A DNA stretch of 64,000 nucleotides from JAAZPT01 sp964544955 (GTDB lineage Bacteria; Bacillota; Clostridia; Christensenellales; Aristaeellaceae): positions 1 through 64,000 of the forward strand of contig CAZJEB010000003.1 of NCBI GenBank assembly GCA_964544955.1, read 5' to 3'. Each line of letters begins with the position of its first letter. Within the stretch, counting starts at the first letter, position 1. The position numbers and the translations under genes were made by a program. Below are positions 46,058 through 54,115 of the stretch, piece after piece. A model generated the notes under the pieces. The model was not told where the DNA came from. It did not search any database and worked only from the letters and a program-made list of their open reading frames with translations.

Positions 46058-46753
46058 ATGGGAACAATTGTTAACGCCCTTGCCATAATAATTGGTACAA
46101 GTATAGGCTTGTTTATAAAAAATGGTATACCTAAAAGAATATCATCAACAATAATGCAAGGTATAGCCTTGTGTGTTATTCTTATTGGAATATTAGGCTC
46201 AATTAAAACAAACGATATACTATGTGTAACTGTATCTATGTTTTTAGGTGGAATAATTGGTACATTGTTAGATATTGAAAGCAAGGTAACAAGGCTAGGT
46301 AACTTTTTACAAGGTAAATTTGCTAAAAAAGGAAGTTCTAAGTTTAGCGAAGGCTTTATAACAGCAAGCCTGTTGTTTTGTGTTGGTGCAATGGCAGTTG
46401 TTGGTTCAATTGAAAGCGGAATAAATGGTAATAACTCCATATTATATTCAAAATCATTACTAGACGGTATAAGTTCTATAATTTTTGCAGGTACTTTTGG
46501 CTATGGAGTATATTTTTCAGCTTTAGCTGTACTTGTGTATCAAGGAACAATCACAGTACTAGCATCCTTTTTTCAAGGAATATTAAGCACTGCTATAATA
46601 ACAGAGTTGAGCGCTGTTGGCGGTTTATTAATATTAAGTTTAGGCATTAATATATTGTTTGATAAAAAGTTGCAAGTTGCAAACTTTTTACCTGCAATAT
46701 TTATACCAATATTGTATATGCCAGTATACAATTTTATAGCAAGTTTGTTTTAG
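46058..46753 (+). CDS. DUF554-family membrane protein (YdfK-like)
   Basis: The 231-residue membrane protein has six or seven predicted helices. The N-terminal G-T-I-V-N-A-L-A-I-I-I-G-T-S-I-G motif and the central F-C-V-G-A-M-A-V-V-G-S-I-E-S-G are hallmarks of DUF554. The family is presumed to be a transporter of unknown substrate. GGAG lies 10 nt before the ATG, and QueT follows after 15 bp. Confidence 0.92.
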   Translation: MGTIVNALAIIIGTSIGLFIKNGIPKRISSTIMQGIALCVILIGILGSIKTNDILCVTVSMFLGGIIGTLLDIESKVTRLGNFLQGKFAKKGSSKFSEGFITASLLFCVGAMAVVGSIESGINGNNSILYSKSLLDGISSIIFAGTFGYGVYFSALAVLVYQGTITVLASFFQGILSTAIITELSAVGGLLILSLGINILFDKKLQVANFLPAIFIPILYMPVYNFIASLF

Positions 46754-46768
46754 AAAGGTATATTTAAA

Positions 46769-47248
46769 ATGAAAATAAAAAATTTATTTACAGTAAAGTC
46801 TATGGCAATAAGTGGTGCCATCGCAGCAATATATGTGGTTTTAACACTAATTAACCCATTTAGCTTTGGACAAATACAATGTAGGGTTAGTGAAGCATTA
46901 ACAGCCTTGCCTTTAATATTACCCCAATCAATACCTGGTTTGTTTGTTGGTTGTTTAATAAGTAATTTAATTGGCAGTGCTAGCGTAATTGATATAATAT
47001 TTGGTTCTCTTGCTACATTATTAGCCGCTATAACTACATATTATTTAAGGAAAAACAAGTATGTAGCATTGCTTGCCCCCGTTTTGTTCAATGGTGTTAT
47101 CGTTGGTTTAATACTACACTTTACAATTAATGTACCATTGCTTGAAACTATGTTTTTTGTTGCGGTTGGTGAGGCTATAGCAGTTTATGTATTGGGCATT
47201 CCTTTGTTAAAGGCTTTAGAAAAAGTTGATATTGTAAACAAGTTATAA
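46769..47248 (+). CDS. QueT-family transporter (queuosine-precursor ECF S component)
   Basis: The 159-residue membrane protein with about five helices is the substrate-binding (S) component of an energy-coupling-factor importer. The A-I-Y-V-V-L-T segment (19-25) and Q-C-R-V-S-E-A-L-T (about 36-44) identify QueT proteins, which import preQ1/queuine-type precursors. No preQ1 riboswitch is seen upstream: only 15 bp separate it from the DUF554 gene. Confidence 0.88.
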   Translation: MKIKNLFTVKSMAISGAIAAIYVVLTLINPFSFGQIQCRVSEALTALPLILPQSIPGLFVGCLISNLIGSASVIDIIFGSLATLLAAITTYYLRKNKYVALLAPVLFNGVIVGLILHFTINVPLLETMFFVAVGEAIAVYVLGIPLLKALEKVDIVNKL

Positions 47249-47249
47249 T

Positions 47250-47283
47250 AAAAACACACACATTAATGTGTGTGTTTTTTTTG
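47250..47283. terminator. Bidirectional terminator between queT and the SH3b gene
   Basis: A perfect palindrome of ACACACACATT/AATGTGTGTGT (about 47254-47275) has A and T runs on its two sides. It serves convergent genes. Confidence 0.9.
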
Positions 47284-47284
47284 T

Positions 47285-48436
47285 TTATGGTGTTTTTAAA
47301 AAATAAGTGCTTACATAGCCTGTTACATTGTTATACTTAATTTTAGACCACAATTCACCATGTTGTATAAGCTCCACCAAGCTACCGGGTGGCATACTTG
47401 TAATTACACTATAATTAAAGCCTTTTCCACTTCTTAAATTAACATAACCATAATTAGGGTGGTATATTTTTCTAATCAAGAAATTATTATTGGCATTTCC
47501 ATATACGCTTAAATAAGCTGTCATCAAATAGCCAATACGACCATCTACCCTTGATTTTACCTTACACCAATCATTACCATACTCAATTAAATCGAACCTA
47601 ACGCCATTGTAGTATTGCCCAATTACTGGAGCATTCAAATTAGGGTACAACCTAAAGTTTAAAACCTGTGTTGGTCTTGGGTTGTTAACAACAACATAAG
47701 CTTGCCCTTGGTTGTTTGCGGTTCCTCCATCCCTTGCTGCATGTAAACCTTCCTTTAAGTAGCTTGAGCTCATAAAGCCCGTTGTGCCCCTAACTGAAAC
47801 ATGCCACCAACTTTTTCCCTTTGCTAAAACTGATACATAGCTATCGTTTGGGTAGCTTGATATTATATTGTATTGATTTCCTGGCCCACTACGCATATTT
47901 AACTTGGATTTATTTGGAGTTTTTATAGTTGCTACAATGTTTGAAGTTGCCCCAAAATAAGTATTCACATAGTTTTTCATAACATAACCATTATGGTTGT
48001 TTACTTGAACATTATACCAATTGTTATAATCCCCTATCACCTTAAGGGGTACACCATTATAAAGCATATCTAACACCGCACTATTTGTGTTCATTGACTG
48101 CCTTAAATTAAGGTGGGCTGATGCTTGTGGGTTGCTTACAACCGCCATTGTTCCAGAATTTTCTAATCCAGATTTTAAATAATTGCCAGCCATATAGCCA
48201 ACTTTATTATCATCTGTTTGAACATATAACCAATTGTTGTTATTAAGCCCCAATACTTTTACCCATGTTCCCCTTGGATAGTTTCCAAGCCAAGCATCGG
48301 ATGAACTTGGTCCCATTCTTAAATTAAGGCTATCTGTACCACTAACCATGGAAAAACCTATATGTTGTGCATTAGTAATTGGTACAGTAAATATAATTAT
48401 AAAGCATATTATTAAAATAAGTTTAAACTTCTTCAT
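47285..48436 (-). CDS. Secreted protein with five bacterial SH3 (SH3b) domains
   Basis: The 383-residue protein has a signal peptide (residues 1 to about 22) and then five SH3b repeats. Each shows L-N-x-R-x-G/S-P-like starts and ends in G-Y/F-M/V-x-x-x-Y (repeats near 30-90, 100-160, 170-230, 255-320, 325-383). SH3b domains bind peptidoglycan cross-bridges, so this is a cell-wall-associated protein without a catalytic domain. The ATG at 48436 follows GGAGGCAGAGG, within the end of the upstream gene (14-bp overlap). A start 16 codons earlier is rejected because it would precede the signal peptide. Confidence 0.85.
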   Translation of the reverse strand: MKKFKLILIICFIIIFTVPITNAQHIGFSMVSGTDSLNLRMGPSSSDAWLGNYPRGTWVKVLGLNNNNWLYVQTDDNKVGYMAGNYLKSGLENSGTMAVVSNPQASAHLNLRQSMNTNSAVLDMLYNGVPLKVIGDYNNWYNVQVNNHNGYVMKNYVNTYFGATSNIVATIKTPNKSKLNMRSGPGNQYNIISSYPNDSYVSVLAKGKSWWHVSVRGTTGFMSSSYLKEGLHAARDGGTANNQGQAYVVVNNPRPTQVLNFRLYPNLNAPVIGQYYNGVRFDLIEYGNDWCKVKSRVDGRIGYLMTAYLSVYGNANNNFLIRKIYHPNYGYVNLRSGKGFNYSVITSMPPGSLVELIQHGELWSKIKYNNVTGYVSTYFLKTP

Positions 48437-49337
48437 CCTCTGCCTCCTCTTCTTTAACATCAACTTCTGTTTCGACAATCTCATCTACTGGAATTACTTC
48501 CCTTTCATTGCCATAAGTTGAATAATATATAGCATCATCTACAACAGATTTTATTTTATTATCATCAATATAAAAAGGTATTACAGAAGGCCCAAACATA
48601 ACATGGAAGAAAAATTCTGGGCTTCCGTTATATTTAGTATATTTGCTTGCACAAAGGTTTTGTACAGCCATGCCCTCATAGGAGTTAATGTTGTCAATTA
48701 ATTTATTTATAAGTGGTTCATATATAGAGTTAGATAGGGCACCTGTAAGTTTTGCAAACTTATCATCTATTTCATTTATTGGCCTAATATAGCATATTAA
48801 CTCACCTTTACCATTTAGCAAGCTTTTAAAATATGGAATATTATCCTTAGCAGAAATACTTTCAAAATCTGCAGTAGCTAACATGGGTATGGGTGATAAT
48901 GTGTTAAGTAGTGGGTTAGATATTTCCATATTATCTATAGCCCTTATATTTGGGTAATTATAAAGCCTTTTACTTAGTGTGTTATATTCTTTATTTACTG
49001 CATAAACTAATGTTGCCCCATTTTGTGCAAGGCAATCACTAAACCCACCTATGTTTGCATAGGCATCAATGCATACTTTACCTAAGGGCGAAACACCAAG
49101 GCTCATAAGTGCGTCTTCTAATTTGTATCCTTTTGTTGAGCAATATTTTGTGCTTATGCCCATAACTTCTATTTTGGAGTTTTGGCTAAACCTTTTTTTA
49201 GGGTCCATAACCCTTTCCCCATTACAATAAACTTGCCCCCCAACTAAATACGGGTGCGCCTGTGTTTCATTGAGGAAAAAGCCTTTACTAAGCAAAAGCT
49301 CCAATATGGTTTTTTTTCTAAAAAAGATATTAATCAA
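48423..49337 (-). CDS. Divergent TlyA-like protein (S4 domain plus degenerate FtsJ/RrmJ methyltransferase fold)
   Basis: The 304-residue protein has an N-terminal S4-like RNA-binding domain (about 10-60, with L-L-L-S-K-G-F-F-L-N-E-T-Q-A) followed by a Rossmann domain aligning with TlyA. S-R-G-G-x-K-L corresponds to S-T-K-G-Y-K-L, and the SAM motif D-V-G-A-S-T-G-G-F has become D-A-Y-A-N-I-G-G-F. The acidic SAM-ribose residue and the catalytic D-V-S-F region are not recognisable. The C-terminus is a Glu/Asp/Val-rich tail. The start is probably a TTG inside the esterase gene, with a weak ribosome-binding site. It probably lacks methyltransferase activity (inference). Confidence 0.65.
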   Translation of the reverse strand: MINIFFRKKTILELLLSKGFFLNETQAHPYLVGGQVYCNGERVMDPKKRFSQNSKIEVMGISTKYCSTKGYKLEDALMSLGVSPLGKVCIDAYANIGGFSDCLAQNGATLVYAVNKEYNTLSKRLYNYPNIRAIDNMEISNPLLNTLSPIPMLATADFESISAKDNIPYFKSLLNGKGELICYIRPINEIDDKFAKLTGALSNSIYEPLINKLIDNINSYEGMAVQNLCASKYTKYNGSPEFFFHVMFGPSVIPFYIDDNKIKSVVDDAIYYSTYGNEREVIPVDEIVETEVDVKEEEAEDEEV

Positions 49338-50088
49338 AGAACATTTTTAAGGCACCTTGTACATGGGTTTGCCAAAACTCCCAAGTATGGCCACCTAACT
49401 CCTTTTTAAATATTACAGGAAACTTATCTTTAACTTTATCATAAAAATTTTCGTTTACTGGCATAAAGAAATCCTCTGTGCCACAGGCAATATATAGCTT
49501 AAAATCTTTAGCTACATTAGCATCTAATTTATCAGCAAGCCAATATATATCTTCCTTTTCAGGTATAACAAGTTCCTCTCCAAAACAAGTTTTAAGGCAG
49601 TCCAAAATATCGGGGAAAGTTTCTTCAACATCCAATTTTCCAGTTAGGCCTAGAACCCCAGAGAAGCTTGCTGCTGCAGAAAATCTATCTGTATAGTTTA
49701 ATGCTATTTTTATAGCCCCGTAGCCTCCCATTGATAATCCCGCTATAACAGTATCTTCCCTTTTAGTTGATACAGGAAATACTTTATTTATTATTTGTGG
49801 CAACTCCTCACCTATGTGTTTAAGATAATTAGAGCCATGTTTCATATCTGCATAGAAGGAGTTATTGCCTGAGGGCATTACTATTGCAACATTATGTTTA
49901 AGGGCAAATTGCTCGATGTTGCCACTAAACGCCCAATCAGTATGATCTCCACAATAGCCATGTAGCAAATACATTACAGGTAATGGTTTGTTTATATATG
50001 AAGCATCGGGCAACATAACTGTTGCGGATGTTTTCTTTTGCAAAATTTCAGAAAAATAATTGAAGTTAATATTTATTACATTAAGCAT
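49330..50088 (-). CDS. Alpha/beta-hydrolase esterase (S-formylglutathione hydrolase / EstA-like)
   Basis: This 252-residue serine esterase has its nucleophile in G-L-S-M-G-G-Y-G-A (about 117-125), oxyanion region L-L-H-G-Y, acid in G-T-E-D-F-F (about 207-212), and His in G-G-H-T-W-E-F-W (about 233-240), completing the triad. The pattern matches the FrmB/feruloyl-esterase/tributyrin-esterase group. There is no signal peptide. TGAGGT precedes the ATG. It heads a minus-strand operon with the TlyA-like and SH3b genes. Confidence 0.9.
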   Translation of the reverse strand: MLNVININFNYFSEILQKKTSATVMLPDASYINKPLPVMYLLHGYCGDHTDWAFSGNIEQFALKHNVAIVMPSGNNSFYADMKHGSNYLKHIGEELPQIINKVFPVSTKREDTVIAGLSMGGYGAIKIALNYTDRFSAAASFSGVLGLTGKLDVEETFPDILDCLKTCFGEELVIPEKEDIYWLADKLDANVAKDFKLYIACGTEDFFMPVNENFYDKVKDKFPVIFKKELGGHTWEFWQTHVQGALKMFFD

Positions 50089-50245
50089 ATTTACCTCACA
50101 TATGTTTTTATTAATTATAGCACAGTAATTAATTATTAAGCAATTGAAATTGTTACTTTTTAATTACATAACTTACGATATACGCCTTTAATTTTAGGCC
50201 TAAATAGTGTACAATACAATAGTATAATAATGTGGAGGTTGATTT

Positions 50246-51805
50246 ATGCAAACAAAAAAGAACTTTGCCTTATTTTGCATATTAGCCTTTATAATTATAT
50301 TTATTAAGCCCGCATTTAGTGAAGATTATAACTACTTTAACTTGATACCCAAAAATTTTGATGGTAAAACTACCCGTCGAGCCCTTATACTAACCTGTGA
50401 TAGTTTTATAAATTATCCTAATACATTAGGTGCCTCAAAACAAAATGGCGATGAAATAAATAGAATTTTTACTGATGAAGGCCTTGATATAGCCGAAATT
50501 TATAATTACCACGATGCAATAGGTAAAGAAGAAATTTTTAGGCATATTGTATTTAATACATTTAAAAACTCTGATTCTGACGATATTAATTACTTATATA
50601 TATCTACCCATGGTTTTTACAATGATGAATTTGAACAGGCTTCCCTTATTTTTAGTAATGGAACAAATGAATTTGCATTGGATGCCGAAATAATTGAGGA
50701 AGCATTCACGGGCCTTAAAGGAACGCATTTTTTCCTTATAGATGCTTGTAATTCAGGTGCATTAATAGGTAGGGGTGTTTCTGGCGGCTCTTCAAAAAGC
50801 ACATTTTATGGTGGCAGGTATAAAATAATATGCTCATCAGGCGGCAGTGAAGATAGTTGGTATTGGAGTAATAACGGTGAGGGTGATTTGGTTTTACAAG
50901 GCGCAGGTTATTTTTCATCCGCATTATCAAGAGCTTTATCAAAGGAAAATGCCTACCCTGCTGATTTAAATAGGGATGAAAATATTAGCCTTTTTGAACT
51001 TTACAATTATTTATATGAAAACCATGCCCCTAGCGTTCCCCAAGTATACCCTTATGGTGATAATTTTAGCGTATTTAAGTACTCAAAGCTAAATATAGTT
51101 AGGGATGAAGCTATAAGCAACTTGGAATTTGATAATAATATTATTAGCAGCCAAACACCTTATGTTAGCTTTAAATTTATGGTTGTAAAACCTATGATAC
51201 CCGTATATCAAATTGTATATTTTGAAGATGGAAAATGGCAGTTTAACAAAGCTAAGTTTATATATGATTTAGCATCAAGAACAAGCCAAGATGGAGTATA
51301 TAACAATTTAAGGCCTGGCGTATATAATAGGAAAATATCTATAGAACATAGTGGTAATGGTGGTTATGCATTAATATATGTTCACCAGTTAAGCGGAAAA
51401 AACATGAGTTTTGTAAGTGGCAAGGTATTATCGGTATTACCTGACGAAGGGCTTGAAAAAATTCAAGCAATGACTGATACCGCCTTCCAACCTTTGTATG
51501 GGCAAGAGTTACCTATAACCATTCAACACAATGTTCCATGTTTAATAAGTTTAAATATTGTTGATAATAAGGGTGCTTTAGTTAATACTATTAGGTATAA
51601 AGAACCTTCAAGGCCACAGAACTTGTTACCAAAAGGATCAACTTTTGTTTGGAACGGCAAAGATAGCGAAGGTAAAATTGCTAAGCCTGGAATGTATTCC
51701 GTATCAATAAGTTGTGAATTGCCCAATCAAACTGTTAGTTTTAGTTCAAAACCATTTGAACTTTTAGCCTTAAAAGTACCAATAGGCTTAATAAATAATA
51801 ATTGA
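50246..51805 (+). CDS. Secreted caspase-like (clan CD, C14-type) cysteine peptidase with EF-hand loop and C-terminal Ig-like domain
   Basis: The 519-residue protein has a signal peptide (1 to about 25) and a caspase-like domain (about 40-280) with His122 in I-S-T-H-G-F and Cys168 in L-I-D-A-C-N-S-G, the clan CD dyad. Residues 240-251 (D-L-N-R-D-E-N-I-S-L-F-E) are a textbook EF-hand calcium loop. A middle beta region and a C-terminal FlgD-Ig-like domain (W-N-G-K-D-S-E-G-K near 470, then P-G-M-Y-S-V) follow. Such peptidases often need calcium and may self-process; the target is unknown. GGAGG precedes the ATG. It shares an operon with the GT2 and VanW genes. Confidence 0.83.
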   Translation: MQTKKNFALFCILAFIIIFIKPAFSEDYNYFNLIPKNFDGKTTRRALILTCDSFINYPNTLGASKQNGDEINRIFTDEGLDIAEIYNYHDAIGKEEIFRHIVFNTFKNSDSDDINYLYISTHGFYNDEFEQASLIFSNGTNEFALDAEIIEEAFTGLKGTHFFLIDACNSGALIGRGVSGGSSKSTFYGGRYKIICSSGGSEDSWYWSNNGEGDLVLQGAGYFSSALSRALSKENAYPADLNRDENISLFELYNYLYENHAPSVPQVYPYGDNFSVFKYSKLNIVRDEAISNLEFDNNIISSQTPYVSFKFMVVKPMIPVYQIVYFEDGKWQFNKAKFIYDLASRTSQDGVYNNLRPGVYNRKISIEHSGNGGYALIYVHQLSGKNMSFVSGKVLSVLPDEGLEKIQAMTDTAFQPLYGQELPITIQHNVPCLISLNIVDNKGALVNTIRYKEPSRPQNLLPKGSTFVWNGKDSEGKIAKPGMYSVSISCELPNQTVSFSSKPFELLALKVPIGLINNN

Positions 51806-51815
51806 GGAGGATAAT

Positions 51816-52763
51816 ATGGCTGTAAAACTTATTATGGTTGTACCATGTTACAATGAAGAACCCGTTTTGGAGGAAACTGCAAAGCGCCTTGACGAAAAAT
51901 ATAAAGCCCTTATTGATAAACATTATATTACAAATGATAGTAAAATAATGTTTGTAGATGATGGATCTAAGGATAGAACTTGGGAAATAATAACAGATTT
52001 ACATAATAGAAATAATGTATTTAGTGGCTTGAAACTATCAAGGAACAGAGGCCACCAAAACGCTGTTTTGGCTGGGCTTATGACCGCAAAAGATGAAGCT
52101 GATGTAGTAATATCTATGGATGCTGACTTGCAAGATGATATAAACGCCATTGATGGCTTTTTAGAAGAGCATGCAAAGGGTGCCGATGTAGTTTACGGTG
52201 TTAGGGCAAGTAGAGAAACCGATACAAAATTTAAAAGAACAACAGCTTTAATGTTTTATAAGCTTATGAATAAACTCGGTGTAGACTCTGTTTATAATCA
52301 TGCCGATTATAGACTTATGAGCAAAAGAGCATTGAATGCCTTAGCAGAATATAAAGAAGTAAACCTATTTTTGAGAGGAATGGTACCATTAATTGGTTAC
52401 AAATCCGCCCAAGTTACATATGACCGTAGCGAAAGGTTTGCGGGTGAGTCAAAATACCCCTTAAAAAAGATGATTGCATTTGCCCTTGATGGAATAACAT
52501 CCCTTAGTGTAAAGCCAATACGCTTAATATTTTCAACTGGATTGATTATATTTATTTTAAGCCTATTTGTACTACTATATACACTAGTATCATACATAGC
52601 AGGCAAAGCAGTTAGTGGTTGGACAAGCACTGTGGCCTCAATATGGTTATTAGGTGGCATACAACTATTATCTATAGGTATTGTTGGCGAATATATAGGC
52701 AAGATATATAACGAGGCGAAACAGCGCCCACGTTTTATAATAGAGGAATATTTAAAGGAATAA
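51816..52763 (+). CDS. Family 2 glycosyltransferase (DPM1/GtrB-like, polyprenyl-phosphate sugar synthase type)
   Basis: The 315-residue protein has an N-terminal GT-A domain with V-V-P-C-Y-N-E-E (8-15), F-V-D-D-G-S-K-D (about 48-55), M-D-A-D-L-Q-D-D (D-x-D motif, about 108-115) and two C-terminal membrane helices (about 235-258 and 270-290). GtrB and YkcC-type relatives transfer a hexose to undecaprenyl phosphate at the membrane. AGGAGG precedes the ATG, 10 bp after the caspase-like gene. It may feed wall or surface glycan modification. Confidence 0.92.
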   Translation: MAVKLIMVVPCYNEEPVLEETAKRLDEKYKALIDKHYITNDSKIMFVDDGSKDRTWEIITDLHNRNNVFSGLKLSRNRGHQNAVLAGLMTAKDEADVVISMDADLQDDINAIDGFLEEHAKGADVVYGVRASRETDTKFKRTTALMFYKLMNKLGVDSVYNHADYRLMSKRALNALAEYKEVNLFLRGMVPLIGYKSAQVTYDRSERFAGESKYPLKKMIAFALDGITSLSVKPIRLIFSTGLIIFILSLFVLLYTLVSYIAGKAVSGWTSTVASIWLLGGIQLLSIGIVGEYIGKIYNEAKQRPRFIIEEYLKE

Positions 52764-52778
52764 TAAGGAGAACTAATA

Positions 52779-53954
52779 ATGTACAAAATAAAAAAACTTT
52801 TTATGTTAATGCTTTGCATTGTACTAATATTATCAACGTTTAACTTAAGCTTTGCAGAAGAAGTTGAAATGACTGACGAAGAAATATTAGCACTTGATGA
52901 AGCTGAAACTGTTACCGATAACCCGGATGGAGTTGACCCTTTAGTTGCTTTTGCAAAAAAAGAGTATAAAGCAAGGGGCTTTAACGTTCCCCAATTAGTT
53001 CCATCATCTTTAAATGGTTACGAGCCACTTTATACTGCTACAATGAGAATAGCTGCATCATTGAGGGATATGAGTGATGAAGATAAGGCAACAAAAACAA
53101 AACAAGTGCCCAAAGGTGCTAAAATAACCATATATGACGTATTGCCCGACTGGGTTTTAGCTGATTATAACGGTAATATAGGTTATTTATTAAGAAGTTA
53201 TTTGAACGAAGGAAGCATTACTACACTAAACATTGAAAAAACTGCCCCTTATGGTGTTTTTAAACCGAAATTTGTTGGTAAACTTACTGAAACTACATTA
53301 ATATACAACCAAACTAATGCAGGTGCTGTTCCATTTATGATACCTATTGAAGCTGGTGCAGACTTAGCCATAATGGACTTTGTTGACGGATATGCTAAGG
53401 TTTTGGTATGGCGTAATTATGGCTATATTGATGCAAAGTTGATAAAGGATGTAGTTATGGTATCCCCCACAGATAATCCATTAAGTGAAGATACCCCCAT
53501 TGCTGCCTTTAGCTCCTTCTACGAGCACAGCATTGGCTCAGAAAGCAATGATAGCCGTTGTGTAAATATAGAAGTTAGCACAAAGTACATGACTGCTGTT
53601 ATGCAGCCTGGAGAAAGCTTTGACTTTAATGCACAGGTTGGCCCATACAGAAGATCAAAGGGTTATGAGGCAGCGCCTGTACTAATAAACGGTACAACAC
53701 AACTTGGCTATGGTGGTGGAACATGCCAAAGTTCATCAACAATGTACAACGCTTTAGTACAGCTACCAAAAGTTGCCATATTACATAGGCGCCCCCATGG
53801 ACCAAACAGTGCAAAATATTTACCAATGCACCAAGATGCTGCCGTTGGTAATGATGCCTTGAACCTAATATTTAGAAATGATTATGATTTCCCTATAAGC
53901 ATAAAGGCTACTGCTGTAAATGGTTGTTTGTTTATAGCAATATACAAAATTTAA
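52779..53954 (+). CDS. VanW-family secreted protein with N-terminal SH3-like region
   Basis: The 391-residue protein has a signal peptide (1 to about 26), an SH3-like region (about 75-145, P-K-G-A-K-I-T-I-Y-D-V-L...I-G-Y-L-L-R-S-Y-L), then a VanW domain (about 250-385). The VanW signature is F-S-S-F, P-G-E-S-F-D-F-N (about 277), G-G-G-T-C-Q-S-S-S-T-M-Y-N-A (about 308-321) and H-R-R-P-H. VanW occurs in some vancomycin-resistance clusters and widely in Clostridia, with no defined reaction. It is the third gene of the caspase-GT2-VanW operon. Confidence 0.9.
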   Translation: MYKIKKLFMLMLCIVLILSTFNLSFAEEVEMTDEEILALDEAETVTDNPDGVDPLVAFAKKEYKARGFNVPQLVPSSLNGYEPLYTATMRIAASLRDMSDEDKATKTKQVPKGAKITIYDVLPDWVLADYNGNIGYLLRSYLNEGSITTLNIEKTAPYGVFKPKFVGKLTETTLIYNQTNAGAVPFMIPIEAGADLAIMDFVDGYAKVLVWRNYGYIDAKLIKDVVMVSPTDNPLSEDTPIAAFSSFYEHSIGSESNDSRCVNIEVSTKYMTAVMQPGESFDFNAQVGPYRRSKGYEAAPVLINGTTQLGYGGGTCQSSSTMYNALVQLPKVAILHRRPHGPNSAKYLPMHQDAAVGNDALNLIFRNDYDFPISIKATAVNGCLFIAIYKI

Positions 53955-53976
53955 AGCAAGGTAACCCTTGCTTTTT
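53953..53976 (+). terminator. Intrinsic terminator after vanW
   Basis: AAAGCAAGG (53953-53961) pairs with CCTTGCTTT (53966-53974) around a 4-nt loop, followed by T. The stem starts within the stop codon. Confidence 0.85.
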
Positions 53977-54028
53977 GATTACTATATTTTTAATTTATTA
54001 CATTTTTGTAACATATTTTAAAATATTC

Positions 54029-54057
54029 TTTACATTTATTATTATCTTTGTTATAAT
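54029..54057 (+). promoter_or_regulatory. Promoter of the peptidoglycan-binding protein gene
   Basis: TTTACA (54029-54034) and TATAAT (54052-54057) have a 17-bp spacer. About 50 nt of leader precedes the ATG. Confidence 0.75.
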
Positions 54058-54115
54058 ATGACCTGACTAAGAGATAACCTATATAAGAAACTACTAGGCT
54101 TAGAAAGGTGATATT

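Noticed and set aside
46754..46768. preQ1 riboswitch before the QueT gene
   Set aside because: Only 15 bp separate it from the previous gene, with no room for an aptamer.
50193..50204. Palindrome TTTAGGCCTAAA as an operator for the caspase-like operon
   Set aside because: A single short AT-rich palindrome without a second copy or known regulator; likely chance.
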